In this document: positions 9,247 through 18,381 of the stretch, in pieces
Layout of the letters: each line of letters opens with the position of its first letter
Numbering within the stretch: position 1 is the first letter of the stretch
Source of the DNA: Streptomyces spororaveus
Lineage (GTDB): Bacteria; Actinomycetota; Actinomycetes; Streptomycetales; Streptomycetaceae
Direction of reading: 5' to 3'
NCBI RefSeq assembly: GCF_016755875.1
Contig: NZ_BNED01000005.1
Span: forward strand, 1,240,001 to 1,304,000
DNA: 64,000 nt
Translations under genes and position numbers: made by a program
Notes under the pieces: generated by a model
Seen by the model: only the letters and a program-made list of their open reading frames with translations
Databases searched by the model: none
Told to the model about the DNA's origin: nothing

Positions 9247-9447
9247 ATCCAGCAGAACCCCACCAACCCGCCGCCGATCTCCCCCGCCCGCCACCCGCGC
9301 CTGGCCGTCTTCCTGCTGCGCCGCTACCTCCGCGCAGTGACCGCCGGCTCAGCCGGACGGCACAACCCGCCCGCCACCGGCCTGCTCGGGGTGCTGGACA
9401 AGTCCCGGCGTACAGGCACCGGCCCCAACCGCCCCGGAGGAGCATGA
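9247..9447 (+). CDS. small basic protein (probable ATC start)
   Basis: About 66 residues. A basic amphipathic stretch (LAVFLLRRYLRAV, then LLGVLDKSRRTG) lies between proline-rich ends. No ATG/GTG/TTG precedes the conserved-looking part in a sensible place. An ATC at 9247 has GGAG at 9236-9239 with a 7-nt spacer, the same geometry as the CTG starts in this region. Its TGA overlaps the next ATG (ATGA), which supports it as a real coupled gene. The family is not recognised. Confidence 0.4.
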   Translation: MQQNPTNPPPISPARHPRLAVFLLRRYLRAVTAGSAGRHNPPATGLLGVLDKSRRTGTGPNRPGGA

Positions 9448-9818
9448 CCGTCCACGACCCCGACGCCCTGACCCGGCACATCGCGCAGCAGATCGCACTA
9501 CTCAACGAGCACCTGGTCACGGCTCCGCCCCGCCAGGCCGCCCGGACCCTCAGCCAGGTCCTCGATCCCGAAGACGGCATCCTCGGACAGCTGACCACCT
9601 TGATGGTCACTGGATCGCGCTTCGCCCAGGACCGGGCGACCGCCGGAGTGCTGCCGCCCGAGGTATGGCTCGCCCTCGGCCGGGCCGCCTACGAGTTCCA
9701 CGACATCGGCCTCGACCTCGACGACCACGCGGAAGACCTCCGCCGACTCGCTCAGGCCCCGGCAACCACCCCGATCCCGGCCTCGGCCTCGGCTCTCGTC
9801 GCCAGGAGGCACCGGTGA
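9444..9818 (+). CDS. small helical protein
   Basis: A 124-residue all-helical protein, ATG with GGAGGAG upstream. It aligns with the 10660 gene: a helix with a PP turn (TAPPRQAARTLSQVLDPEDG) and a C-terminal helix (ALGRAAYEFHDIGLDL). No family is known to me. The stop overlaps the GTG of the next gene, and each of these helical proteins directly precedes a DUF317 gene, so the pairs may work together. Confidence 0.6.
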   Translation: MTVHDPDALTRHIAQQIALLNEHLVTAPPRQAARTLSQVLDPEDGILGQLTTLMVTGSRFAQDRATAGVLPPEVWLALGRAAYEFHDIGLDLDDHAEDLRRLAQAPATTPIPASASALVARRHR

Positions 9819-10621
9819 AGAAGACCTGGACAGGCTGGGGTCCGACTGCCGACCAGCCACAGCAGCACTACCTGGTCGAGCCCCGTCACCTCGGAGGCGG
9901 AGGCGACCTCCGCTTCGTCGCCGAGTACCTGCGCGCCTCCGGCTGGAAGGACATCTCCCGAACGGGCGGCCCGATCGTCTTCGACAGCCCCGACCGCACG
10001 GTCAGGGTCGGCTTCGACCCGACGTCGATGCCCGGCGGCTGGACCGTCTCCGGACAGGCAGTGGGGCAGCAGCCGGCCTGGCACGCCACGTTCACCATGG
10101 CCGTGCCAATCGAGATCGTCGCCGGGTTCACCGACACCCTAACCAAGCACCGCTCGGCCCACGCCCCAAACGTGTGGGCTCCTCTGGAGGAGAACGGGTG
10201 GGAGACCGAACGCGGGCAGCACTTCACCGCCGTCTCCCCGGACCGCAATGCCTGGCTTCAGTACCACCAGAGCGAACCCGGCCAGGCGCACTGGTGGGCC
10301 GGGGCCCGCACCGAGCACGGCAGGACCTGGGACGCGGTCTTCACCCCAACGACGCCGATGCACCTCGTCCAGGGATTCTCGGCCGCTCTGTCGGACCCGA
10401 CCCCGGTCATGCGCCAACGCGGCGAGGTCCCCGCAACGAAATGGATCCGCACCACCTCAGTGTCCGTACGCCCCTCCGAACTCGGAGGCTGGCAGCAGGC
10501 CCGGATCACCGCCGCCCGCGCCGCCACCTGGGCCCGCAACTCCTGGGCCGCCGCCCGCCCCCGCCAGCACACCCCAACCGGTCCGTACACAACCGCCGGC
10601 GGGAACAAGTCTCGCCGCTGA
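9815..10621 (+). CDS. DUF317-type protein
   Basis: A 268-residue protein, GTG with AGGAGG 5 nt upstream. Two similar repeats: PRHLGGGGDLRFV...LRASGW, WHATFTMAVPIEIVAGFTDTL, then a second half with WDAVFTPTTPMHLVQGFSAAL. The pattern F-T-x-x-x-P-x-E-x-V-x-x-F-x-x-x-L is the DUF317 signature, a family I know mainly from Streptomyces, often on mobile elements. The molecular role is unknown. It is soluble with a basic C-terminus. It pairs with the helical gene just upstream. Confidence 0.7.
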   Translation: MKKTWTGWGPTADQPQQHYLVEPRHLGGGGDLRFVAEYLRASGWKDISRTGGPIVFDSPDRTVRVGFDPTSMPGGWTVSGQAVGQQPAWHATFTMAVPIEIVAGFTDTLTKHRSAHAPNVWAPLEENGWETERGQHFTAVSPDRNAWLQYHQSEPGQAHWWAGARTEHGRTWDAVFTPTTPMHLVQGFSAALSDPTPVMRQRGEVPATKWIRTTSVSVRPSELGGWQQARITAARAATWARNSWAAARPRQHTPTGPYTTAGGNKSRR

Positions 10622-10659
10622 CCCGCCCTCAGCCCACCCCACGACAACCGAGGAGCCCC

Positions 10660-11001
10660 GTGACCGAACCCGTCACCGTCCCCACCCCGGAGCAGATCGA
10701 GCAGGCCACCGACACCCTGGCCCAGCTCGTGGACTACCTGCGGACCGAGCCGCCCACTGCCCACGTCCTGTCTCTGCTGACACCGCTCCTTGACGAGGAC
10801 GACGGCGTCCCGATGCTGCTGTCCGACGTCCTGCGCGCCGCCGCCCGAGCCGTCGCCACCCACACCGAGCCGTACAACAGCGACGTCAACTCGGTGGTCA
10901 CCACCCTCCGGGAAGCGGCCACGGAGATCATGCAGTGGCACTCCCTGCACTGGGAAGTCCGCAGCCTGGCCCGCGCCACGGCTGCGGAGGCAGCGCCCTG
11001 A
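10660..11001 (+). CDS. small helical protein
   Basis: A 113-residue helical protein, GTG with GAGGAG upstream, paralogous to the 9444 gene (PEQIEQATDTLAQL, RTEPPTAHVLSLLTPLLDEDDG, TLREAATEIMQWH). It has an acidic surface and no recognised family. Its TGA overlaps the proposed CTG start of the next DUF317 gene (CTGA at 10998-11001), repeating the helical-protein/DUF317 pairing seen at 9444/9815. Confidence 0.6.
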   Translation: MTEPVTVPTPEQIEQATDTLAQLVDYLRTEPPTAHVLSLLTPLLDEDDGVPMLLSDVLRAAARAVATHTEPYNSDVNSVVTTLREAATEIMQWHSLHWEVRSLARATAAEAAP

Positions 11002-11822
11002 GCCAGCGGCCCTTCATCTCCACCCGCATCGACGAACCGCACAGCAGGATCTGGTTCGACACCAGCCCCCGCCACCTCGCCGGCCGCGGCGACCCCCGCC
11101 ACATCACCCAAGCGCTACGAGCAGCCGGCTGGTCCAACCACTCCGACCCGGACTACCCGCACGTGATCCTCTCCAGCCCCGACCAGCGCTACGCCCTGGC
11201 CCTGGAGCCGGAACCGGAGTCGTACTCCAAGTGGTGGCGGATCAGCTGCACCAGCGACGACGAGAACTGGTACGCCCAGTTCGGCGGCAACACCCCTGTC
11301 GAGATCCTCGCCGGATTCACCGACGCCCTCCTCAGTCCCGCACCCGAGACCGCACCCGACGTATGGCCCATCCTCACAGCCGCGGGCTGGACCCACGTAC
11401 AGGACGAACGCGGACACGAGGTCGCCGAACACCCCGACGGCATCATGCAACTACGCCGATGGAACACGGCGAGCAGCTGGGACCGCGGCTGGAACGCCAC
11501 CGCGCTCCTCCCCGACGGCCTGGGCCGGGTGGAAACGGTGTGGGAGGCCTACCTCGGCAACGCCCCCCATCTCGTTGCCGCGTTCGCCACCGCGCTGGCC
11601 GACCCCGCTCCCGTCGCACGGGCCGAGTTCGACGTCCCTCACAGCGGCCTCGTCACCCAGAAGCCGAGCAGCCGCCAGGCAGACGAACTCGTAAAGGAAC
11701 ACGCCGCGCGCCTGGCCCGTGCCCGGGCCACCGCCGTACGCGGGCGGCGCACCGCCCTCACCACGCAGCCCGTCACAAGCTCGAACCCGGCGGCGCCCGT
11801 CGCCGCCGGGCGCCGCCGGTGA
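10998..11822 (+). CDS. DUF317-type protein (CTG start)
   Basis: A 274-residue protein with DUF317 hallmarks (PRHLAGRGDPRHI, LRAAGW, PVEILAGFTDALL, and a second repeat ending LVAAFATALADPAPV). The CTG at 10998 has GGAGG at 10986-10990 and a 7-nt spacer, and it overlaps the previous stop. An ATG at 10935 would lie inside the upstream gene and give a nonsense N-terminus. Three DUF317 genes in a row (9815, 10998, 11862) indicate tandem duplication. The function is unknown. Confidence 0.7.
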   Translation: MSQRPFISTRIDEPHSRIWFDTSPRHLAGRGDPRHITQALRAAGWSNHSDPDYPHVILSSPDQRYALALEPEPESYSKWWRISCTSDDENWYAQFGGNTPVEILAGFTDALLSPAPETAPDVWPILTAAGWTHVQDERGHEVAEHPDGIMQLRRWNTASSWDRGWNATALLPDGLGRVETVWEAYLGNAPHLVAAFATALADPAPVARAEFDVPHSGLVTQKPSSRQADELVKEHAARLARARATAVRGRRTALTTQPVTSSNPAAPVAAGRRR

Positions 11823-11861
11823 CTCCCGCCGGGTCCGACCGGCCCCTCAAGGAGCCGCCCT

Positions 11862-12686
11862 CTGTCCATCACTGACCGGCAGCTCGCTGCCTTCGCCGCC
11901 GACCACGGGAACAAGCTCGGCTCAACCGTCAGCCCCCGCTACCTGGCCGGGCCCGGCGACCCCCGACACATCACCCACGCCCTACGCGCCGCCGGGTGGA
12001 CGAACACCTCCGACCCGCTCCACCCGGCGATCACGATGACCAGCCCCGACCACGTCCACCACCTCGTACTCGACCCGGCCCGCCTCCACGCCGACTGGAA
12101 GATCAATACCGACTTCCTCCCCGACTACTGGTCCGCGACCTTCACCATCACCACCCCGGTGGAACTCGTGGCCGGCCTAGCCGACGCCCTGATCCGCCCC
12201 ACCCCAGACGAGGCGCAGCCCACGGTCTCCGAAATCCTCACCGGCCGCGGCTGGGCACACACCACCGACGACTCCGGCACCCAGACCCTGACCTCACCGG
12301 ACGGCATCGTCCAGGCAGAGCAGCGCGTCTCGTCCTTCATCGGAGTCCGCGGATGGGAATTCGTGGCCGCGCGCCATCACGGCGAGTACGGCCCCGAACA
12401 GCTGCTGTGGCGGGCCTACCTCCACGAGGACACCCCCGCTCACCTCCTGACCCACCTCGCCGACGCCCTCTCCACCGCGACACCCGTTCTGCGCAGCCGG
12501 TTCGCAATCGACGACAGCGTGCACCTCACCCAGGGAACCGAGTTCGCGATCGGCGGCGAAGTCCTCGCCGCCCACAAGCAGCGCCTGGCCGAAGCCCGCC
12601 GCTTCCGCCCCAAGCCACGGCTCACCACCACACCGGCACCGCCCGCTCTCCCGCGCACCGCCACACCGGTCCGGCCCGCCCGATAG
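11862..12686 (+). CDS. DUF317-type protein (CTG start)
   Basis: A 274-residue paralogue of the 10998 product (PRYLAGPGDPRHI, LRAAGW, PVELVAGLADALI, HLLTHLADALSTATPV). The first ATG, at 12036, would remove the conserved PRYLAGPGD block. A CTG at 11862 restores it and has AAGGAG at 11849-11854 with a 7-nt spacer. It ends with TAG. DUF317 function is unknown. The conserved Trp and Gly residues suggest a small beta-sheet fold. Confidence 0.7.
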   Translation: MSITDRQLAAFAADHGNKLGSTVSPRYLAGPGDPRHITHALRAAGWTNTSDPLHPAITMTSPDHVHHLVLDPARLHADWKINTDFLPDYWSATFTITTPVELVAGLADALIRPTPDEAQPTVSEILTGRGWAHTTDDSGTQTLTSPDGIVQAEQRVSSFIGVRGWEFVAARHHGEYGPEQLLWRAYLHEDTPAHLLTHLADALSTATPVLRSRFAIDDSVHLTQGTEFAIGGEVLAAHKQRLAEARRFRPKPRLTTTPAPPALPRTATPVRPAR

Positions 12687-12723
12687 CCGCCGGCCACGAA
12701 TACCTCCGCCCCCGAAGGCCCCT

Positions 12724-13308
12724 GTGACACATCCCGATCGCCGCCTGCACGAGCTCCGCCTGCAACAGCTCGCCCTCTACCTCCTCGAAGCGGAGCAGAT
12801 CCTCGCCGCCTGGGACACCTACTCCGACCAGCACACCGGCCCCGACGGCTGGCCCCACGACGAGACCGCCTACGGATTTCGCCAGGCCCAGCGCGACGCC
12901 GACACCTGGCGCTCCTTCAACAGGATCCACTCCAGCGCCAACGACCTCGTCGCCATAGCCGAAGTGCAGCTGCAGAAGCTGCCGGAACGGCACGTTCACC
13001 CCCGCTGGGCCTGGCAGATCTCCACCCTGTACAACGCCCTCGGCCGGCTCAACACCCTGCAGGGCGAGTGGCTCGACGTGCGCGCCACTCTGCCGACGTC
13101 CGCGCGGCCCGGGGTCGAGGAGTACGACGGGCCCCTCGCCGCGCGGAACGCCGAAGTCTGGCACCACCTGGACGAATGCTCCCTCCACGGCCAGGCCGTC
13201 CTGGACATCAACACCGCCATCCGGCGCACCAAGCCCCGCCCATCCGCCGCCGCCCACACGGCAGGCCTCCCCGGCCCCGGCGCCGCACCCGCGAAGACCC
13301 GCCGGTGA
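12724..13308 (+). CDS. helical hypothetical protein
   Basis: A 194-residue helical protein, GTG with GAAGG upstream. It is rich in His, Trp and Leu (LQQLALYLLEAEQIL, WQISTLYNALGRLNTLQGEW) with a proline-rich tail like its neighbours. No family recognised. It lies just upstream of the coupling ATPase and is possibly part of the same transfer operon, but nothing in it proves that. Confidence 0.6.
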   Translation: MTHPDRRLHELRLQQLALYLLEAEQILAAWDTYSDQHTGPDGWPHDETAYGFRQAQRDADTWRSFNRIHSSANDLVAIAEVQLQKLPERHVHPRWAWQISTLYNALGRLNTLQGEWLDVRATLPTSARPGVEEYDGPLAARNAEVWHHLDECSLHGQAVLDINTAIRRTKPRPSAAAHTAGLPGPGAAPAKTRR

Positions 13309-13356
13309 GCGCCCTCCGCCGCTGAGTCCACGCCCTGATCCCCTGGAACCGCCCTC

Positions 13357-15147
13357 TTGTCCAACCCTTCCCCGAACTCCAACGACGGCTACGACATGGC
13401 CTTCAAGGCCCTCATCGGCGCCCTCGTCATCGCCTTGCCCCTGTCCACCCTGGCCTGGCTGGGCGGCAACGCGACCGCCTGGATCACCAACAGCGGCCCC
13501 TGGGTCCCTTACCAGCCGGCTGAAGCCCTTCTCCACCCCGAACGTCTCTGGCCCCCGGCAGGAGAAACGTCCCTGCTGATCGGCACCCGCATCCTCCCCG
13601 CCATGGTCCTCCTCGCTCTCAGCGTCTTCAGATACCTGTGGTGGTCCCGGCGCAGGGGCGCGAGCGGGAAGAGGAAGCGCGTCGCCGGGATGGCCCAGCG
13701 GAGGGACATCGAGCCGCTGCTCGCCAAGGCCATCACGGCCAAGGCGCGCTCCCTGAGGCCGAGTCTGAAGGACGCCAAGGCCATCGACGCCTCCGACACC
13801 GGCGTCCTGCTCGGCAACCTGCAGGGCAGCCGGTCCGAGGTCCGGATGGGCTTCGAGGACGTCGCGGTCGCGATCATGGCCCCCCGCTCCGGCAAAACGA
13901 CCTGCCTGGCGATCCCTGCGATCCTCGCCGCCCCCGGCCCCGTTCTCCTCACCTCGAACAAGGCCGCCGGCGACGCCTACACCGCGACGCTCGACGCCCG
14001 CGGGGAGGACGGCCGGACCTGGAGCATGGATCCGCAGCAGATCGCCCACGCGACTCGCGAGATGTGGTGGAACCCGCTCGCCACCGCCAAGTCCCTCGAC
14101 GGGGCAGGGCGGTTGGCCGGGCACTTCCTCGCTGCGAGCGTGGATGCTTCCCAGCAGGGCGACTTCTGGTCCAAGGCGGGCAGCAACATCTTGTCCCAGT
14201 TGTTCCTCGCCGCGGCCCTGGACGAGCGTCCCATCACCGACGTCATGCAGTGGCTGGCCTTTCCTGCCGACCGCAGGCCCCTGGACATCCTCCGCGATCA
14301 CGGGTTCTCAGCTGTCGCCGCCCAGCTCAAGGGAACCGTCGAGGGCCCGCCGGAGACGCGTGACGGCATCTACGAAACGGCGCGGCAGTACGCGTCGGCG
14401 CTGCTGAACAGTGAGATCGCCGCGTGGGTCACCCCGCAGAAGGGGGTCGCCGAGTTCAAGCCCGCCGAGTTCGTGACCAGCAAGGACACCTTGTATCTGT
14501 TGTCGAAGGACGGAGGCGGCGGAGCCTCGGCGTTGATCGCGGCGTGCGCGGACTCCGTGATGCGGGCCGCGACCGTCCAGGCTGAGAGGGCTGGCGGACG
14601 CTTGGACCCGCCGATGCTGGCGATCCTCGACGAGGCCGCCAACGTGTGCAAGATCAGCGACCTTCCCGACCTGTACTCCCACCTCGGGTCCCGCGGGATC
14701 ATCCCGATCACCATCCTGCAGTCCTACCGCCAGGGCCAGAAGGTCTGGGGAGACGCGGGCATGGACGCCATGTGGTCTGCGAGCACCGTGAAGGTGATCG
14801 GCTCCGGCATCGACGACCCGGACTTCGCCGACAAGCTGTCCAGGCTGATCGGCGACCACGATGTCGAGACCAAGTCCACGTCCATCTCCGACTCCGGGAA
14901 GTCCACCTCCTTCAGCATGCGGCAGGAACGGGTCCTGCCCGCCGACGCGATCCGCGCTCTCCCGAAGGGGACCGCGTTGTGCTTCGCCACCGGCATGCGT
15001 GCCGCGATGCTCGACCTGCGGCCCTGGTATCTGGAGCCCGGCGCCGACAGCCTGTCCGCCACCTCCGCAGCCGCCTCGAAAGGCATCACCGACCGCGCCG
15101 TCGCCAAGGCCGCCCCGAAGAAGACCGACTTCGGGAAGGCGGCGTAA
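13357..15147 (+). CDS. TraD/VirD4-type conjugative coupling ATPase
   Basis: A 596-residue type IV coupling protein. Two N-terminal membrane segments (around residues 12-35 and 70-90, ending FRYLWW) anchor it. The ATPase follows, with a Walker A variant APRSGKTT near residue 176 and a Walker B/TraM-recognition segment MLAILDEAANV near 421, then ITILQSYRQGQ. Family members form a hexamer at the inner membrane and feed DNA-relaxase complexes to the transfer channel. TTG start with GGAA upstream and no better choice. Most Streptomyces plasmids move with FtsK-like TraB instead, so this points to a VirD4-type mobile element. No other type IV secretion gene is visible in the window. Confidence 0.8.
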   Translation: MSNPSPNSNDGYDMAFKALIGALVIALPLSTLAWLGGNATAWITNSGPWVPYQPAEALLHPERLWPPAGETSLLIGTRILPAMVLLALSVFRYLWWSRRRGASGKRKRVAGMAQRRDIEPLLAKAITAKARSLRPSLKDAKAIDASDTGVLLGNLQGSRSEVRMGFEDVAVAIMAPRSGKTTCLAIPAILAAPGPVLLTSNKAAGDAYTATLDARGEDGRTWSMDPQQIAHATREMWWNPLATAKSLDGAGRLAGHFLAASVDASQQGDFWSKAGSNILSQLFLAAALDERPITDVMQWLAFPADRRPLDILRDHGFSAVAAQLKGTVEGPPETRDGIYETARQYASALLNSEIAAWVTPQKGVAEFKPAEFVTSKDTLYLLSKDGGGGASALIAACADSVMRAATVQAERAGGRLDPPMLAILDEAANVCKISDLPDLYSHLGSRGIIPITILQSYRQGQKVWGDAGMDAMWSASTVKVIGSGIDDPDFADKLSRLIGDHDVETKSTSISDSGKSTSFSMRQERVLPADAIRALPKGTALCFATGMRAAMLDLRPWYLEPGADSLSATSAAASKGITDRAVAKAAPKKTDFGKAA

Positions 15148-15221
15148 GCCGGCCCCGGCCGCACTGTCGGAACCCTTCACCGTGTGTCAAGCCCATCCCC
15201 TGACCTTGCCTGGAGCTTTCG

Positions 15222-15869
15222 ATCGAATCGAGTACCCCCACCGTCAAGGACATCGCCCGAGCCCTGGCCAACCACATCGCAGCTGATGTCCCTGCCAGGG
15301 ATGTGATCGTCTCCTTCCGTGTCCGCCCCCAGACCACCTCCCGCTACAAGGACCGCTCATCGGGGGGCCCGCTGTCCGCCATCGCCAGGTCGGTCCACGC
15401 CGAGCTGTACGGCTTGCCCAAGGAACCCGCCGGCGAACCGCCCACCCTCTCCGCTCTCCTCGACGCGGCCCACACGGCCAACAGCCACTGGGAGCGGGCC
15501 CACGTACTGCACGAACTGGTCGCCCAGCTCCCCCAGCTGGCCGAGATCCTCGATCTCACGGCCGCCTGGGCCCGCCGGCGCCACGACGTCCCAGCCCACA
15601 CCGCCCAGTGGCTCGCGGACACGGCAGCCCTCACCCACCTCTCGGCGGCAGGGCTCGAACAGATCCAGCACATCCACAACACCCCCATACCCCCGCCATC
15701 ACCATCGCCAGCAGGGCGCAACAACTACCTCCCAGCCCCGTCCCCACGGCGCTCCCGTCGCGCCCCCTCCCGACCAGCGCGGCTCCGGCACCCGCAACAC
15801 GCTGACCCGAGCGACCACGACCTCTCGCGCGACCCCTTCGCCATCCGACACAACTCGACATTCAACTAA
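15222..15869 (+). CDS. hypothetical protein (probable ATC start)
   Basis: About 215 residues. The first GTG is at 15303, but the frame is coding-like upstream (TPTVKDIARALANHIAAD). An ATC at 15222 has GGAG at 15212-15215 with a 6-nt spacer. The helical middle (ANSHWERAHVLHELVAQL) is followed by a basic Ser/Pro/Arg tail. The stop TAA overlaps the next ATG (TAATG). The family is unknown. It follows the coupling ATPase and may be in its operon. Confidence 0.5.
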   Translation: MESSTPTVKDIARALANHIAADVPARDVIVSFRVRPQTTSRYKDRSSGGPLSAIARSVHAELYGLPKEPAGEPPTLSALLDAAHTANSHWERAHVLHELVAQLPQLAEILDLTAAWARRRHDVPAHTAQWLADTAALTHLSAAGLEQIQHIHNTPIPPPSPSPAGRNNYLPAPSPRRSRRAPSRPARLRHPQHADPSDHDLSRDPFAIRHNSTFN

Positions 15870-16816
15870 TGGAGTTCACGCTGCAGATCATCGATCTCGT
15901 CGAACAGACCCGACGCCTCGGTCAGGCGGCGCCCACCCTGATGTCGCTGATCACGGAGGTGGAGACCGTACGCGCGGGAGAAATAGAGAAACCCGTCAGG
16001 GAACTGGCGCCGATCGCCGTCCGCCTGCACGGACTGGCGATGCAGTACACGGCGCAGCTCGCCGCCCTGTCCACCAGCCAGTACGCGGCCATGAAGGACG
16101 GACACCAAAACCTCGCCGAGCTCGCGAAAGCCTGCGCCCATGTCTCCTTCGCCGCCACCATGTGCACCTTCGCCATCCACCGCCGCACGGAGGTCCTGCT
16201 CTACGAAGACGGCGACGAGACCCCGAAGGCGAGCCGCGACAACCTGAAAAGCGCCGCCGAGGAACTGATGCACGCGGCGAAGACGTACAGGCGGCAGGCA
16301 CAGCGGCTCTCGTTCCGCCTGGCATCCACCCCGGCTCGCCATGAGGACCAACAGCTCATCGCCCAGGCGCTCGCCGTCACTCCCGCCAACCCGGAGCCGA
16401 GGAGCAGCACGGCCGGACCAGACCGCGACACCCCCGGGAACCCGAGCACCCTGGCCGATCCCTCCCCAGCCGTCGCGCAGCAGGCCGCTCCTGCCCGGAC
16501 CGCCGGCCCGCCCAAGCTGAATCCCGCCCAGCACCGTGCCCTGCACCTCATCGACACGAGCACCGTCATGTACGCGCAGTGGCCCCGCAAGCGTCCCACG
16601 GTGGACACCGGATCACCGGAGCGCATCAGCACCCGGACCGTGGACGCCCTTCAGGCCAGGCGCCTGATCGGGCGGGACGTCAGGACCGGCCTGCATGAGG
16701 GACAGCGCCTGCTTCTCACCACGGCCGGGCGCGAGGCCCTTCTGCGTCTCGGTCCCGCACCCGAGCCCGGAGTCCCCGCGCCGGCGCGTCGCACAGGCCC
16801 CGCACTGACCCGCTGA
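15869..16816 (+). CDS. helical protein with winged-helix-like C-terminus
   Basis: A 315-residue protein. The N-terminal helical domain (about 1-150) is followed by a disordered Pro/Ser linker and a C-terminal domain (about 215-300) with the look of a winged helix (NPAQHRALHLID, ISTRTVDALQARRLI, LLTTAGREALLRLG). The second element resembles a recognition helix and the last a beta wing. It is paralogous to the 16880 gene. I infer DNA binding, possibly regulation of the element. The start overlaps the previous stop. Confidence 0.6.
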   Translation: MEFTLQIIDLVEQTRRLGQAAPTLMSLITEVETVRAGEIEKPVRELAPIAVRLHGLAMQYTAQLAALSTSQYAAMKDGHQNLAELAKACAHVSFAATMCTFAIHRRTEVLLYEDGDETPKASRDNLKSAAEELMHAAKTYRRQAQRLSFRLASTPARHEDQQLIAQALAVTPANPEPRSSTAGPDRDTPGNPSTLADPSPAVAQQAAPARTAGPPKLNPAQHRALHLIDTSTVMYAQWPRKRPTVDTGSPERISTRTVDALQARRLIGRDVRTGLHEGQRLLLTTAGREALLRLGPAPEPGVPAPARRTGPALTR

Positions 16817-16879
16817 CCAGATCCGCCCCGGTGGCGGACAGTCCCGCGTGGCGGTGCCCTACGAAGGTCCCACCCGTTC

Positions 16880-17815
16880 GTGATCGATAACGCCCTCTTC
16901 TCCCTGCCCCATCCACCCTCACCCGCCGCGCCCGGACGTACCACGCAGACCGCACCTAGCCGTCCGACGCCACCCGCCGCCAGCCCTCCTGCACCGTCTG
17001 CTCAGGGCGCCCGATCACCCTCCATCCCCGACCTGCCCTCACCCGTGGTGCGTCTGCTCGCGCTCGCCGACCAGTTCACCCAGCACAACGATCAGCTCGC
17101 CCGGCTGCAGCCTGCCTACGGTGCCACTTGGGGCCACACCTCGGCGCAGGTTCTCGTGAGCGCGTGCCTGGAGGCCGTCCAGGCCATCGTTGACCAGCCG
17201 ATGTACGCGGGCGTGACGTTGACCGAGGCCACGGTCCGGATCAGGCATCTGACCGTTCTCACCGGACAAGCAGTCCGCCACCTTGCCGAGGCCAAGGCAC
17301 AGCTCGTCGAGCCGACTTCGCCATCGGACATGCCGTCCAGGGGTGGAGAGGTCGCACACCAGATCCAACTCGCCCGGGAACTGACGATTCTAGCTCCGGC
17401 AGCAGCCCTGGAGTCAGCGAGCGCCGTAGCCTCCGAGATCCACCGCCGCCGGCCCGCAACGACGACTACCGGGACCGATGCCCTGACCCTCGCCGAGCGG
17501 ACTGCCCTTTACGCCACCGCCCGAGGGCACGTCGTGGTCGGCCGGCGTGAGGGACGCGATTACGTTCACAGCCGCGGGAGTTCCGTACACCTCGACACAC
17601 TGCGCACTCTGGAACACGCCGGGCTCGTCGCGGTCCAGCCCGGGTCCGCGCCACCGGCCTTCGGCGAAGGCCCCCCTCACGACCGGGTCCGCCTCACCCC
17701 CAGCGGAGCAATGGCCGTGACGGCCTTCCTCGGACGCAGCACCCGCACCCCAGCCCCGCCTGCCCCCGGCACGATTCCTGCCCAAACCTCCGTGGCACCG
17801 GCAAGGGCCCGCTGA
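16880..17815 (+). CDS. helical protein with winged-helix-like C-terminus
   Basis: A 311-residue paralogue of the 15869 product. After a long Pro/Ser-rich N-terminus comes a helical domain (SPVVRLLALADQFTQHNDQL), then a winged-helix-like end (TLAERTALYATARG, VHLDTLRTLEHAGLV, VRLTPSGAMAVTAF). GTG start without a strong ribosome site, so a later start is possible. It is probably a DNA-binding accessory protein. A third, decayed copy follows at 17877. Confidence 0.55.
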   Translation: MIDNALFSLPHPPSPAAPGRTTQTAPSRPTPPAASPPAPSAQGARSPSIPDLPSPVVRLLALADQFTQHNDQLARLQPAYGATWGHTSAQVLVSACLEAVQAIVDQPMYAGVTLTEATVRIRHLTVLTGQAVRHLAEAKAQLVEPTSPSDMPSRGGEVAHQIQLARELTILAPAAALESASAVASEIHRRRPATTTTGTDALTLAERTALYATARGHVVVGRREGRDYVHSRGSSVHLDTLRTLEHAGLVAVQPGSAPPAFGEGPPHDRVRLTPSGAMAVTAFLGRSTRTPAPPAPGTIPAQTSVAPARAR

Positions 17816-17876
17816 ACACGGTGCACTCCATGCCGCGCGCCCCGGAGGGCTGCGGGCCCACCTACCAGGAACCGCC

Positions 17877-18185
17877 ATCCCCACCGCCCCCGAATCGACA
17901 CGCACACGGACGATCGAGCAACTGGAAGTTCTCAGCCAGGACTTCACCGCCCTGCACATCAGCATCCGGATAGGCCTCCTCATACCTACCGGCTCCTCCT
18001 GGACCTGGCCGAGGAGCTCTACCGCCGCAGCAACGCTGTGCGGCGCGACACGCGTAGCAGCCTGTACGTAGGCCAGCGACTCCACACCACCGCGGCCGGC
18101 CGAACGCACCCTCGACCGCCTAGGTCCGGCGCCCGCGCCGCCGCCTCCCCGCCGCTTCGAGGTCTCCCTCGCATCCGCTGACCCG
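17877..18185 (+). pseudogene. decayed third copy of the winged-helix family
   Basis: The stretch carries recognisable pieces in different frames: an N-terminal piece (TIEQLEVLSQDFTAL), then VGQRLHTTAAGR, then, after a frameshift near 18107, TLDRLGPAPAPPPPRR. These match the end of the 15869 product (GQRLLLTTAGREALLRLGPAP). The middle helical domain is deleted. The apparent start is an ATC behind AGGAA. It is not expected to make a working protein. Confidence 0.55.
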
Positions 18186-18381
18186 GCGGGTCTTCCCCTC
18201 CACCCTCCCCCTCGCGCCGTGATCGCCTTCGGCGCCCGTACCACCCCTGGATCCTCTCCTTGGAAAACCCCCACTACCGCATCCCTTCTTTGGGCGCCGC
18301 CTTTCTCCACCGCTCCCGTCTCCCCCGGGCCTGCCCAGGGGAGAGCAGCCAGTCGGAGCAGGACAACCTCGGGCTTGCCTC

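Noticed and set aside
12622..14301. Long - strand open frame opposite the coupling ATPase
   Set aside because: Glycine/arginine-rich shadow of the VirD4-type gene, whose Walker motifs are clear.
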